The notes below the pieces were generated by a model. The model was not told where the DNA came from and ran no database searches. It saw nothing but the letters and a program-made list of their open reading frames with translations. A stretch of DNA of 64,000 nucleotides. Source: Acarospora socialis (lineage: Eukaryota > Ascomycota > Lecanoromycetes > Acarosporales > Acarosporaceae). Shown in pieces: positions 25,217-38,855 of this stretch. The stretch covers positions 2,170,001 through 2,234,000 of the forward strand of contig JAMYGW020000002.1 of NCBI GenBank assembly GCA_025617375.2, in the 5' to 3' direction. Every line of letters begins with the position of its first letter. Positions within the stretch are counted from its first letter, which is position 1. A program made the translations under genes and the position numbers.

Positions 25217-26712
25217 CTTTCACTTGATGATATTACATCAATTATTTTTCACTGACAGTAAATCTCAACTGATCAACAAAATACTCAAAGATCTGTTAAG
25301 ACAAAAACTTAATTAAGTCATCAATCATTATATCTTAACTGAACACAAAGTCTATCTAAATCTGATTTTTCTTGTGCAGATTTTGAATATAATGATAAAC
25401 AATATTTATATATTTTGATTGTTCATATACATATACATTTTTAATCAAAATTATGACAACTTGATTGTCTTTTTTGAACTGAAGAAATAAAGTAGTTTAA
25501 TGAACTTTATTCTTTTTGATGCTCACACAGTATAAATTATTTTTTAGATATTTATTTATATTCATGTCTCTTAGCATTTGAGTGAGTCAGATATCAGTTT
25601 TTACACATATTGACATTGTTATGTATTCAGTTTCAGTGATTATAGTGATGAGAAATTTCTGCTTTTGATTTATTCATGAAATTAATTTATTTTTAAGCAT
25701 GTAAACCTGTTTTAAAATTGACTTTTGATTCTGCTTGTTCAATGTGTAGTTTGAGTCAGAATATTTAAATATAACTTAACTTTTATTAAACTTATATACT
25801 ATACTGAAATTAATGATTGATCTGATGTACTACAGCAGTTTCTTAAGTGTATGTTCATAATATTCTGCTGAATTGCTGAAATATTGACTTAGTTGATTTA
25901 GAATGAAGATAATATCTGATTAAGTATGAATTACTGCATATATTAAATTTTTTATGATTTACTGATACTGTCTTTTAATTTATTTTTTGATTAGTTAAGT
26001 TAACAGAATAAAAAATATTATATTTATTGAGTAAAATTATGATGACTCTATGCTTGTCAAATTGCATATGAAGATTCTTCAGCATTTTATTTACATAATG
26101 AGTCTGATTTAAATGTAAAGTTCTTCTCTTGTGATTATGTATGATTTGAATGTCAAAATTTTCTGTGTCTTTTTTAAATTTTTAACTTTAAACATCTCAG
26201 CAAAAACTTACTTAAATTAAAAAATATGTAATAGATTTACTGAAGTTACAATGATATCATTTACATAGAAAAGCAGCATGATTTTTTTAATGCTGTGAAT
26301 AAGAAAACAGAAATCTGTGTTATTTTAATGAAAGTTTAATTTCTTTAGCTCATCAATACATTGCTTATGTTAATTTTGTATGATTTACTTAAAATCATAG
26401 AGACTGTGCAGTATGTGCAATACACAATTAAATGCAATTTTGACTTCAAAAGAAGCTGTCATGTAGATGATCTTTTTGAGAAAAAATTTTGTGAAAACAT
26501 TGTTAACATTCATTTAATGACACTTTAAATTCTTAAGTGCAACAATGATTAAAAAGATTCAAAAAGTATTAAACTTAATTGTGAAAGCAAAGATGTTCTT
26601 GTAGTTAATATTATACATTTAAGAGAATTTTCTTATTACAATTTTTGTTTTAAATTTGTTCAGAGATTCATCAGTGTTCAGCTTGAATTTAAATACTTAT
26701 TTGTTTGTTAAA
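24990..26712 (-). mobile_element. F: 3' part of a Ty1/Copia element, minus strand
   Basis: The 3' LTR (24,990-25,216) is followed by the RNase H and RT regions in reverse. These match E1 back to about its position 3,987. F keeps the copia RT segments that A and B interrupt in E1, and so shows the uninterrupted arrangement. Similarity stops at about 26,712, where unrelated sequence and a minisatellite begin. The 5' half is missing. Confidence 0.85.
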
Positions 26713-26772
26713 ATGAGTAAATACATCAACACACTTATCTCTAACACTCAGTTCTTATCTTTACTTTTACTG

Positions 26773-27008
26773 CTCAGTCTCTATGTTCAATTTCTATGCT
26801 CAGTCTCTACATTCAGTCTCTATATTCAGTTTCTATACTCAGTCTCTATGCTCAGTCTCTATACTCAGTATTTACATTCAGTAAATTTATTATTTCACTT
26901 TAATACTTCATTTTAATGCTTTATTTTGATACTTTGTTCTGATGCTTCATTTTGATGCTTTGTTTTGATGCTTTGTTTCAGTACTTAATATATTGCTCAC
27001 TTTCATAG
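26773..27008. repeat. 13-bp minisatellite, left part
   Basis: About 18 imperfect units of 13 bp. The first half is of the type CTCAGTCTCTATG and the second half of the type TGATGCTTTGTTT. A 13-bp period cannot keep a reading frame, so this is not a coding repeat. It is separated from its continuation at 33,097 by element G. Confidence 0.85.
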
Positions 27009-27356
27009 TGTTATGTCTTAACTGAGATTTCTTGATTATAAAACTAAGATTTGTGCTCTTTGATGTAAAGATTCAAGAGTTTTAGATAAAAAGTAACTTG
27101 TATTGCATAATTGAATGAGTTGAATACAATTGTTTTCATAGAAAAAACAATTCTACTATATAGATAGTGTGCTTGCTAATCTTATTGTTGAATCAAGTGA
27201 GCTGACTTACTTATGCAATTCATTGAGCTGTCTTGCTGCACTCATCATCAAGCATAACAAGATGTCACATGACTTATTCTTGACAGCTGTTCTGTCAAAC
27301 ACTCATATGATGTACATGTCATTTTGTTTTAATTTCTCTTGAATTTAATTATAACA
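27009..27356 (-). repeat. 3' LTR of G (348 bp)
   Basis: On the plus strand it runs from TGTTATGTCTTAACTG to TTTAATTATAACA. It matches 32,749-33,096 at equal length. Confidence 0.93.
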
Positions 27357-27479
27357 TCATTCTTTTTCTTCTAGATGTTAATTCTTTAGTGTTTATTTAA
27401 GTAAGAGTATATATGAGCTTCATCATCAGCAATGATGCTTTCTAAAAATTTCAATCATCTAAGAATTACAAAGAAAATT

Positions 27480-27900
27480 CAGTTCAATGATGTTCTAATT
27501 TCATTTTTTTGTGATTATTGTGTCTCATGTGATCTCAATTGTTTTGTAATGAAATCTTGACTCAAATGCAATAAGTATACTCACTGTAATTATTCATGTG
27601 TCAATGTATCATGAGAGTCTCTTAACTGAACTTATCTTTCACTTCATAAAAAAATTAGTAAGACAAACAGTGTCTTGACAGTCAAGCACATCAAGCTTGC
27701 TACATTGTTTTTAAAAATCATTCATCTTTAAAAAATCTTAAATCAAACAGATCATCATGCATTACAGAAGATCAACTGTCTTACTGCTGAGTTTAATAAC
27801 AATAATAATGAAACAAAGAATGAAGAAAATTCTTCTGACATACAATAACTTATTAACTTTATATCTTCATTCTTCTGAAATTCTGTACTAAATTCTTCTC
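27480..27900 (+). other. Antisense frame region of element G
   Basis: This is the counterpart of the antisense Cys-rich region seen in A and C, lying on the plus strand because G is inverted. It shares blocks such as TTGTTTTGTAATGAAATCTTGACT with A at nucleotide level. It is degenerate, with no intact protein. Confidence 0.4.
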
Positions 27901-30900
27901 AAAGTACTGAAGTGTTTTTGTGCAGTTCTTAAGATTTTCTTTTGATTTTCAGATATTTTCTGAGATGTTGTATTCTTTTCACTTGATGAGATAGTGAGTT
28001 TTCTCATTAATCATTTTCTTTTTTAAAATATTCTCAACTTTGTATTTCTCATCAGATTCAATCAACATCTTGATTGTTTAAAGTGATATGAATTGATTGC
28101 AGTGCTGCAGCATGAATGCATAAAATATTGAATGTATTCACATTTTCTTGAGTAAGTTCAATTTATAACTTATTTTCTTAATATCTCTTTTTATCTTAAA
28201 TGATTCTATGCTTTTGCTGTTCAATTTCTTGCTTTTTTTCTTCATCTTGATGTTTTTCATTTAAAGATATATTTTTTCTTTAATCTGAAATAATTCTTCA
28301 GATACTCTCTTATCTGATTACTGTTGTATTCTGTTTGTTAAATTTCTGTGCAGTTTCTTGATCTGTATAATGTCTAGAATTGTTTTCTGACTTTGTGATT
28401 CATATTTTTGTGAATCTTGTCATATTTTTAAATTGTATTCATAGATTATGTAGAATGATATCTCTCTCATGATCTTATTTCTTGTGTTGTTATATGCAAA
28501 CTGTGCTGTTGATAACAGTTGTACTCAGTTGTTCTGATTCTCATTGATATAATGTTTTAAGTACATTTTTATTGTTTAATTCATTCATTTGCTTTGTCTG
28601 TTCATCTGTGAGTAATATGTTGTTGACATTTTTTGCTTTACTTCAAGTTCTGTTGTAAGCATTTTTCAGAACTTGTTTGTAAACAGTTTGTCTTTATTGA
28701 TGATAAATTTCTTTGATAGTTTATAATTGTTAACTAATTCTTGTAGTATTGTGTACATCAATACTGATATTGTTATGATTTCTTTAAATGAAATGAACAT
28801 TGTGTACTTGATCAATCTATTCACTATAGTTAATATACTGTTGAATCTCATTCTCTATGTCAAATTCTTTGATGATGATAACTTTATAATGAAGTTCATT
28901 ATAACTGACTTTCATGATCTGCTCAGCACATCAATTTGTGTTACTTCATCATATTTTTTATCTCAATTAATCTTATTTTATCAACATAAATTGCATCTGA
29001 TGATCATTCTGATGATTTAATTTTTAAAATTGTTAATGTTGTGTTTTCTTTGCACAAGATCTTCAGTGCATTTAACTTTTAAATATTCATGAATTCTGTT
29101 TGCATAACATTTCTGTATGAGTTTTTCATCTGTTAAGAGAGCATTCTTTATCTTGTATATTGCTGCTAATTTCTTAATCAGAATTTTTTTATCATCTTTC
29201 TTCAGAATTTTGATGTGAACTTGTTTCATTTTCTCATGATTAAGTCATCTGCTCAAGACATCTGCTTCACTGTTTTCATTATTTTTCTTGTAATGAATTT
29301 AAAATTTAAAGTCTGCTAATAACTCAGCTCAGTGAATCTGTCTGTAATTTAACTGCTTAATTGTTGCAAAGTTTTTCAGATTTTTGTGATTCATATAGAT
29401 TTAAATAAACTTTTTTGTGTTTGTGAAATAAGATCTTCATTCTTGCAGTGCTTTCACTATTGCAAGAAGTTTTTTGTCATAAATCTCATATTTTTTCTTG
29501 AGTTCTGATAACTTTCTAAATTAAAATATTATGAGTTTCTGTTTTTCATCTTCAATCTGATATAAGTATGCTTCAACTGCAAAATCTAATGCATTGATTT
29601 TCAATATCTTTTTACATGCTACTTGAAATATTACAAGATGAGTCATTCTGTTGAGACTTTTCTTTAATGCATTGAATGTTTGCTTTTGTTTTTCATCTCA
29701 GTGTTATTTCTTGTTTTTATGTATCAGACATGTGAGAGATTCTGCTACTTGAGAGTAATTTGATATGAACTTTTGATAATAATTTGTTAATTTTAGAAAG
29801 ATCTGTACTTTTCTGATTCTGATGAGTGTAAATTACTGTTTTATAGCTGCTGTCTTTGCTGAATTTTTCTTGATGTGTTCAGATCAAATCACATATTTTA
29901 AGAATTTAATTTCTTGAATTTCAAATCTGCTTTTTGACTCTTTCATATATAGTGATCTTTTCTTTAACTTTATTAGCATCTTCTCTATGTGCTTTCTGTG
30001 CATTGTGAGATCTTTGAAATAGATCAGTATGTTGTTTAAGTATGTGATCACAAAGTTATTGAGATATTCTCTCAATATGTCATTGATAAGTTTTTAAAAG
30101 ATAGCTGATACATTTTTCAGTTCAAATAACATAACAGTATATTTATAATGTCTGTATCTTGTTCAGAACACTGTTTTTCATTCTTTATTTTCTTTCATTT
30201 TAATCTGATAATAGACATTTTTTAAATTAATATTAGTAAATCACTTAGCTTAATCAAGTTGATCTTGCAATTCTTCAATTAAGAATAAGAAATAATTATT
30301 CTGTCTGATTATCTCATTTAACTGTCAATAATTGACACACAGTTGTTTTCAGTCATCTGATTTTAATACAAACAGAATTGAGTATTCTGCTGATGATTTT
30401 GATGATTTTATGAATTTTCTCTTGAGATTCTCATCATGATAGTTTCAAACTTTCTTGAGTTAATTCTCACTCATTGAGTATAACAGCATTCACTTAGATT
30501 GCTTTTTGTTCAATAACAATATCTTATAATTTCATGACTTATATTCTAACAAATACATCTCTGATTGCTTCAGAATCTCATATGTGTGTTTTGTTATATA
30601 GATTTTTTTTGTAACTCAGTCAATCTTGAAGTTATAGTTTTTTAAATATGATATACTCAGTATGACATCATACTTCATGAAGTTCATAATGTCTAGTATT
30701 ATCTTCTGACATCTTTCTGTGATATTTGTTGTGATATAAGTTTGATTTATTACATTTTCATGACTTCTGTTTGTCATCAGTACTTTTATTGAGTATAAAG
30801 TTTTCATAGTTTTCAGTTCTGCTTCTTGAACTAACTTTTATGAGATGTAGTTGTTCAACACTTCAAAATCAATTAAGATGTGTACTGTCTCTGACAGTTA

Positions 30901-32748
30901 ATCATTTTGTTTATATTTCATCTTGATCATGATTTTATCTTTATATTATTCATGAGACTTCAATAGCTTCTTACTTTCTAGTCACATTGAGAAAGCTTAC
31001 AGTTTTTTGACTCTTCTGCATTCTTGTGTGCTTTTCTTTATAGATTTTTGAATTATTGTGACTTTTATTCAGTGAACATTAAATTTGTGTGATCTTTGCT
31101 TTTGTTCTCAACACATCACTTATTGTGCATTTTCAGATCATATCTATTGTATTCTTTCTGCAACAGATTTCAAAATGCTTTCACTTTGTGTAGAAATTCT
31201 GACAGAATATAATTTTCTTGAAAAATTCATAGTTTTTTATTTTCAGTTTTCATTTTTAGAAATAGATTTATATTAAGCTTGAATTCTTTTCTGACTGATG
31301 ATTGAAATATTATGAATGAGAGTTCTGAATGATTTTCTATGATTTTCTGTGCTTATTTTATGATTTATTTGATGACTTAATCAATATCTTGTGTCTCATT
31401 CTGTCTTTACTTCAAGACAGCAATTTCTTCTTCAAAATCTTGCTTTTTCTGTCAAAGTATCTCTTTCTTCAATGCTCTATGTTGATTTTTTAAATATTTA
31501 TATTTCATTTTGAGTTTCTGATCAACTTTTTATTCATTGACTTTCTTTTGATCTGCATCTGAATTCAAGATTATTCAGATACTATCACTGTAGTTTTCTT
31601 TTATTTGAATATTACAAGTATCAGTTTTTTTAATCTCAGTCTTTAAAATATATAGTTCTTTCTTCACAGTGTTGTCTAATCTAAATTGTTCTGTAATATC
31701 ACAAGTTCTTTATTTCTGATGTGACTTCTACAGATAATACTTAACTTTGTTCTTGCTGTTTATGTGTGTTTAACACATGTTATTGTAGCAAGCTGTTCAG
31801 CTAAGATTGTCATGCACTATTTTTCTAGTTGCAATTGCAGCTTCTTTCTTTCTCTCTTGAACTTCTTGCAGTTCTGTGCAAGATGTTTGATGTTATTACA
31901 GTTATAGTACTTTTGTGTTTTTCAGTTACTTGAAGACTTTTCTTTTAAGAATCATTTCTTTTCTTATGATGCTTCTTTCAATTTTTGTATTAAAGATCAA
32001 TCTTATTCTATTACATCAAAATTCATAAAATTTGATCATTATCATCTTTGACTGTCTCTGTCAGCTTTATTCATTCATTTCTGATGTTAATAGTTTCTCT
32101 TTTTTATCTGTTGCTCTTACTGACAGTTATTTATTGTAATTGTTTTGTTGATTAATTCTTATAAATTATCTGATTTATTACTTTATGCAATTTCATTCTT
32201 GATAGATTCTTTCAAGTCTTAATAGTAAGCTGATGTTAACTGATTCAGATTTCACTGCATAAGTGTTGTAATTTATTGAAACTCTGCTGCATACTTAACT
32301 GCAGATTTTTTTTGCTGTAGTATGTGAATCTTTTGTTTTACTGCATGCTTCTTATCTACTATCTTAAAAGTCTTTCTCAGTTCTTCTTTGAACTACATTC
32401 AGTTCTCAATGCAAAACATGTTTCATTCTTAATTAATTGCATTCTTAATTATAAACTTATTGAGCTGAGATTCAATTCAATCAAACATCATATCTTTTAG
32501 ATAGAATGTTGCAAACAAGACTCTGTCAATGTCACTATGAAACTTTTTTTGATTGAAGTCAATATACAGATTGAGTTGAACAAGAAATTGTCTCATATTT
32601 CATTGATCTTTCATAAAGTTCTTTGAAGTCTTGATCTTGAGTACTTCATAATCAATGTTGACAACTTTTGTAAATTCAATGCTTTGTGACACATCATCTG
32701 AGATTAAATCTTTGAATGACATTCTTTATATTGTAAGAATGTTCAAAG

Positions 32749-33096
32749 TATTATGTTTCAACTGAGATTTCTTGATTATGAAACTAAGATTTGTGCTTTT
32801 TGATATAAAGATTTAAGGGTTTTAAATAAACAGTAGCTTGTATTGTATAACTGAATGAGTTGAACATGATTGTTTTCATAAAGAAAACAATTCTACTATA
32901 TAGATAGTGTGCTTGCTGATCTCACTGTTAAGTTGAGTGAGCTGACTCATTTATGCAACTTATTGAGCTGTCTTGCTGCACTTGTCATAAAACATGACAA
33001 GATATCACATGACTTATTCTTGACAGCTGTTCTGCCAAACACTCATATGATGTACATGTCATTTCACTTTAATCTCTCTTGAGTTTGATTATAATA
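32749..33096 (-). repeat. 5' LTR of G (348 bp)
   Basis: Pairs with 27,009-27,356. The inner edge is followed (minus strand) by CTTTGAACATTC, whose complement ATGTTCAA also occurs in the LTR, again fitting the self-priming pattern. Confidence 0.93.
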
Positions 33097-33575
33097 TATT
33101 GCTCTGTTTTGATGTTTTGTCTTAGTGTTTCATTTTGATATTTTACTTTGATACTTTATTTTAGTGCTTCATTCTGATGCTCAATTTTGATACTTAATTT
33201 TAATACTTCATTTTAATGTTTTGTTCTGATACTTTATCTTAATACTTTATCTTGATACTTTGTTCTGATACTTTGTTCTGATGCTTTATTTTAGTGCTTT
33301 ATAATGATACTCAGTTTTGATGTTTCATTTTAATGTTTTATTTCAATGCACAATTTTGATGCTTTGTTTCTGCACTCAATCTATTGCTCATTTTTATTGC
33401 TCATTTTTATCACTCAATTTTGATATTTCATTTTGATGCTTTGTTCTGATGCTCAATTTTAATCTTTTGTTTTGATGCTTCATTTTAATGCTCATTTTTA
33501 ATGTTTTGTTTTGATGCTTTATTCTGATGCTCATTCTATTGCTTAATAATAATACTTATTTATAGTGCTCAAAGT
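33097..33575. repeat. 13-bp minisatellite, right part
   Basis: About 36 imperfect 13-bp units such as TGATACTTTGTTC and TAATGCTCATTTT continue the array that ends at 27,008. The unit variants match the second half of the left part, so element G was inserted into one continuous array of roughly 54 units. Confidence 0.85.
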
Positions 33576-33597
33576 TAACTTTATATTCTAGACTCTC

Positions 33598-34757
33598 ACA
33601 ATGACAGAATTCTCAGATATTAAGTTTTCACTTTTCTTTGTCAAATAACTTATCTCTATTTTGTCAACAGATTTGAAAAATATCTCAAATGTTGACTCTG
33701 ATTGTTGTAACTATTCTTACAAGTTATTATATGATTTAAAGAAGACATTTAGTGAATACTTAAACAACTTAAAGACTGTATAAACATGAAAGAAACATCA
33801 GAAACTTATGAAGAATGAAGACTTTAAATAAATTAAATATGCAAAGATAACAAACTGTAAAGTTGTGAAACAGAAAAGAGACATCATGAAGAAGTTAAAA
33901 GAATATAAAACTGTAAATTCTGCTGTACAGAAAATCATGAAAGAAAAGATGAAGAAAGAAATTTTAAAGAAACAATACAATTGTGAAATATCTGATAGAT
34001 TTTAAGAATTATAATACTTTATTATAATGCTTTTAATTATCTGCAACTATCTATTATGAAGATGAATTTAGAGCTTGTTTGATGAAGTAAGAAAATCAAA
34101 CTTGAATTGATGAGAAAACTAAGAAGAAAAGATTATTTACTAATGCTTTGACTCTGAAAGAGAAGCATAAGTCTAAGAAATTACAGCAAAAAATATACTT
34201 TATATTAAAGTTTTATAGTTTTTCTGACTTTCTTTAGAATATTGACAAAGATATTATTATCAATGAGAAGCACAGCAATATCAATCAGCAAATTAACAAG
34301 TGTCTTACTGTTATAATAAAACATCAAAAAAAAATCATCAATCTCACAAAAGAGCAGAAGCTACATAATGCTGAGAACTTTGATTCTGCAAAGACAATGT
34401 ATCTTTTTTATAATGATATTTTTAATTCTGAGTATATTGCTGATTATGATCATCTGTGAGTATTATATTGCTTAGTTATAATATTTTGTACTTTTAACAG
34501 TAACTAAATACATTCAAGAATCTGCAGTTGATCAAGAAGAAAAGAAAAGAAAAAGTGTTGTTGAAGATGCTGATAAAGTTTATATGATGAAGTTTGAAGA
34601 TGAAAAGTTCTCAAATGATGATTCAATTAATGAGTTTATCATTGATACAGTGATTACTGATGTGAAAAATAATAAGAAGAAGAAAAATGAAGCTGAGAAT
34701 GATGAGAATGATGAGAGTATCACAGATAAGAACAGTAATGAGAAAAAAAATGAGTAG
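33598..34757 (+). pseudogene. Decayed multi-exon gene-like region, unrecognised
   Basis: A frame beginning ATG near 33,601 runs through a Lys-rich stretch to about 34,003 with a few in-frame stops of the TGA and TAA kind. After an intron-like gap (TATAATGC motif near 34,030), Lys-rich frames continue at about 34,240-34,455. A second gap near 34,455-34,503 is followed by an acidic, Asn/Lys/Glu-rich tail ending at about 34,757. I do not recognise a family. It lies upstream of, and in the same direction as, the hAT transposase remnant, so it may be a second gene of that transposon or an unrelated host gene caught in the decay. Confidence 0.35.
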
Positions 34758-35305
34758 TAAAGTAATACACAGTTTTGTGATGACTAAAACTGTAAGATAG
34801 TAAGAGAATAATCAGAGATATCTATCAAATTTTTTATTTTTATATTTTTGATAATTAATTATCTGATTATGAATATGAATTGTTAATAATAAGTTATTTT
34901 TCTTTAAAATATTGTGTCTAACATTATCACATGACATAGTATAAAGTTGTAGTATAGAATTTTACATCAAATTATTTATTTCAATAATTAATTATTGTTA
35001 ACTCAATAACATGTTATGCAGAGTAACTTTCTCATTAATTTTACTATGTATAAATCATATGAATTCTGTCTTTGACTCTTTTACTTGTGTAAATTTTGTG
35101 ATCACATAACTAAATTCATATAAGAAAAAACTTACTAAGTCTCACAACACTCTTCATATTTTACTATTGTTATACTACAACAAAACATCATCTACTCAAT
35201 CAACTTACTCTGAGAAATCATCATCATATCTTTATACAGTTCTTTCTTCAGTCAGCTGACAAGTGACTTAAAAAGTTCTTTTATGAGTATTTTTACTGAT
35301 AGAGT
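34758..35305. other. AT-rich spacer without recognised feature
   Basis: This is the gap between the acidic-tailed frame and the hAT transposase remnant. I see no repeat edge, RNA gene or conserved motif in it. Confidence 0.5.
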
Positions 35306-38188
35306 TTGATCATCTCAACAGATACAATTACTTTCTTCAATTTTAACAAATATATTCAACTCAGAGTATGTTCTTTGAATTTCTGTGATAAAGCAAGAAT
35401 TTTAAGAGTGATGAAAGACAACTATATAAAGTCAAAACACAGTTATAAATGTCAAAAAATATATTTCAATGCTGTAAAACAGTTCAAGTTACTCAGCAGA
35501 AGTCTGAAAGTCTTTTGTTGAAGTAGTCAGTAAATGTGATGAAAGACTCAGTGTGATGTGTGTTAAGTGTTACAATATCATGAATCATTCAACATTAAAT
35601 AATAATGAAACAACAATCATAAAATGTCATCTGAAGAACAACAGTTGTCAGAATGCAAGAAAATTATTAGAAAGACAAATTTCAATCTTTGTAGTACTGA
35701 ATATCACTGTATGTTATGTTTTTCAATTATAATACTTTAATATAATGCTCACATCTATGCAGAAAGTTCAAAAGATCATTATTAAATCATTTAACTTTAC
35801 TCTTAAAGTCTTTGATCAACAAATTCTTCAATTCATTATAATACTCAATCTGTTCTTTTGTGCAATTGAGTATTTAGAGTTTTGAAAGCTCATCTGAATA
35901 TGTTGTGTTGAAATTAAGATCTCAGATTAAACAAAAGTTGCATAATTTTTTAAACATTGTATTGTAAAAGTTCAAAAAGATATTCTTGCAGCACTTGAGT
36001 CACAGATTAAAGTCTTTATTGTACTTGATGAACAAATCAGTTTTAATTATCTTGTATTTTTAAACATCACTGCATACTTCATCAATGCTGAGTGAAAGTA
36101 CAAAGAGATTCTTCTAGTATTCAGAAAGTTAAAAAGTTAATATAGTGATGAAAATTTAGTTGAGTATGTTCTTGAGATGTTGAAGAAGTGAAATTTGACA
36201 CATTAATTGTTAGTAATCACAGCAGACAATGCTTTCAACAATTATATTTTAAGACATTATCTCAGTCAACTTTTAAATGCAAAGAATATAATTTGAAGTG
36301 ATGAAACTGAAATCATAAATTGCATAATGCATGTTATTCAGCTTGCAGTTAATCAGCTATTTACATATTTGAAAGTTAATATCAAAAATGATCACTTTAC
36401 AACTACATTTGATGACAGTGAGCTACAAAAGTTCACATTTGAAAAGAACTACTTCTTTAATATCATACTGAAAAAGATCAGTAAATCTTTTGTAATGCTT
36501 TATTATAATATTTTATTTTAGTTCATTATTATGTTAACAACATATTGATGAAGATTTGTATGTTTGCTATTGCTATCATAACATTATCACAGTAACTTAA
36601 GCTGTTCAAAGAATTGCAGAAGACAAATTCTTGAAGTATAATTGAGAATGTGAAAACTTGATGAAACTCATTCTATGATATGTTAAACAAAACATATAAA
36701 CTATAAACTGAACTCTCTCAATAAATAAAGTATCTAATTAAAACAATAAGCAGAATGAAGTTTCTTAAATATAATATAAAAGAGTGACAGCATATTAAGT
36801 ACATACTGCATCTTCTAAAACACTTTAAGAATTGAACAGAGATCATGAATATTATTAATGAGTTAATAATTTATAAATTGTAATTCACATACAACAATCT
36901 GTTTGATCATCTTGAAAATCAGAACAAAACAATTGAGAAATTTAAATTATTTTTCAATTCTGAGTTGCTGAATGCTATTGATGCATGTAAAAAAAAACTG
37001 ACTCAGTATTATGAAAAGATAAAAGTTAATCATGAATTGTTCTGTAATCTTGAGACAATATTGAATTCATGCAACAAACTTAACATGTACAATGTAAATA
37101 TTTTTTAATCTTCAGTTTAAACAATATATCAAGACTGACATGTTTTTGTACAGAAAGATGACTGAGAAAATTTATGTGTAATTTACAAACTTGAGTTTCA
37201 AAAATACTACAGCATCAACTATCAGTATCTAAAAAATGAGTCATCAGATTAAGATTTAATCATATTTGATCTCAAAGAGAAAAAGATAATAGCTATAATG
37301 AGTTACATGAAGAACATAAAAAAGCATTAAGATACATCTGTGAAGAAAGAATTTGCAGATTATTTGCAAAAGTCTTCAGTATTTGATGTGAATATTTTAA
37401 TTTTTAAGTACTGAAAGCTGATGAAGAAGTTAAAATCAGTGATGACTCAATTTGCAAAGAATATACTTGTGATTTCTGCAGCAGATGTTGATGTTGAATG
37501 TTTATTTAACATGACTTGAGATGTCATTACATATTATTGAAATTGATTAAATTCAGAAATCATCAAGAAAATCATGCTGATCAAATATCATAACATGTTT
37601 ACATTTGCAGCAGAATTAATAAAGAGTCTTGAGAAAAGATCTACATTAATAATAATTATCAACAGTAATGAAGAAGAATCTTCAGCAGATAAACTAAATT
37701 AAAAAGTAATTAAGTTTTGTACAGAGCTTTTATTAAATCAACTCTTCATTGATGATAATCTTTATGATGATAATAATCAAAAGAACAACAACAACTTCAG
37801 ACTTTTCAATGACAATTAAGATGAAAATATTGATTTTAGACTTTATAACAATGATTAAAATTAAAATCTAAACACTGAAGTGATATATCTGAGTGTTATA
37901 AATATTACAAATCATGCAACATCAAGATATACAATCTTCAACAACAACTATAATCATGAGTCAATAAACATCAGTTCAGAAAAAAAGCACAGAGCTTCTT
38001 TACTGAATAAGTTATTTGCAGCAATTGATATCTCAATCATTAATTTTATCTTCAATAATTCTACTATTATCAGTTCTGTTGTTCAAAACATCAGTTTAAA
38101 CAACTTTGTTCAGAGCATTTTTACTGTCATTATATATACAGTTTTAAATATAACATCATCAGTTAAAAGACAAAAGTCTTTTTTATAA
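35306..38188 (+). pseudogene. hAT-superfamily transposase, degenerate, with C-terminal extension
   Basis: This is a decayed DNA-transposon transposase. A BED-like zinc finger lies at about 35,555-35,640 (CVKC, then HSTLNNN and KCHLKNNSC). An intron with a 3' end TATGCAG closes near 35,760. The catalytic region follows: FIVLDEQISFNYLVFLNITA near 36,005-36,065 and VITADNAFNNYIL near 36,215-36,255, both typical of hAT DDE cores. The hATC dimerisation block lies at about 37,470-37,610 (ISAADVDVE, LNSEIIKKIMLIKYHNMF). The frame then continues about 190 codons to the stop at 38,186, Asn/Asp-rich at first. Damage is mostly in-frame TGA/TAA codons where Arg, Trp or Gln would fit, as expected from C-to-T change. 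Start and full exon structure are uncertain. Confidence 0.8.
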
Positions 38189-38855
38189 ATGAAGCAAACA
38201 ACTGTTAAAAACATCATTCTTATAAACAAAAGTATAGACACTGCACTTTAAGATTATTACTGCTTCAATATTAAAATTATATGAGACACTTGATCTTTCA
38301 CATATCAGTTACATCAGTGATTTTTCAAAGTCAAGAAAAATACATTCATTTTTATCTGAAAATAATGTTGATGTTTATAGATCTAAGTGACATTGATTTT
38401 AGTAAACTCTTGTTTCATCTTTTTTTAAAATATAAGACAACATTACAAACAGAGAGTCTTGTTGTTGAGTACATCATGAAATTATTGTGAATTTTAGACA
38501 GAATACATGCACAGTGTTTTTCATAAATTTGCAGTGATTTTATTTCTATATTTACTATTTTACACAGTCTTATCACAACTCTTATTTTTGCTGCATTCTC
38601 TAGATTAACTCATGACTTTATACTTTTTATGCTCAGCAAATTAAGTCATACACATATATATAGATATACTTTCATACTCTGTAATTCTTAAAAGTTCATT
38701 GTTGTTAAGTTATTTATAATGAACAACAATTACATTCTGAATCAACAGTATTGTATATACAAAAAGAAAAAAAACATTTATGAAACTGACTTTGAGTAAA
38801 GTATCAAACTTAAACTTGCTTACACATCAACAACAATGATCTTCAAAGTCTTTAA
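38189..38855. other. AT-rich convergent spacer
   Basis: This stretch lies between the 3' ends of the plus-strand hAT remnant and the minus-strand gene-like region. It holds a chance open frame (38,281-38,490) without recognisable homology. No RNA gene or repeat edge is seen. Confidence 0.4.

Larger units (their letters stand above)
27009..33096 (-). mobile_element. G: Ty3/Gypsy chromovirus, minus strand, fossil
   Basis: The paired LTRs are 348 bp each. Reading on the minus strand: gag (about 32,720-31,850, zinc knuckle near 31,930-31,880), protease (about 30,850-30,600), RT (about 30,480-29,880), RNase H (about 29,620-29,280), integrase (about 29,240-28,500), chromodomain (about 28,200-27,950). 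Flanking pentamers CATAG and TATTG occupy the same phase of the 13-bp minisatellite but differ at two bases, so the duplication is probable and not exact. It is broken many times. Confidence 0.93.

Noticed and set aside
26773-33575. CRISPR-like array from the regular 13-bp repeats
   Set aside because: Units are directly adjacent without spacers, and the genome is eukaryotic.
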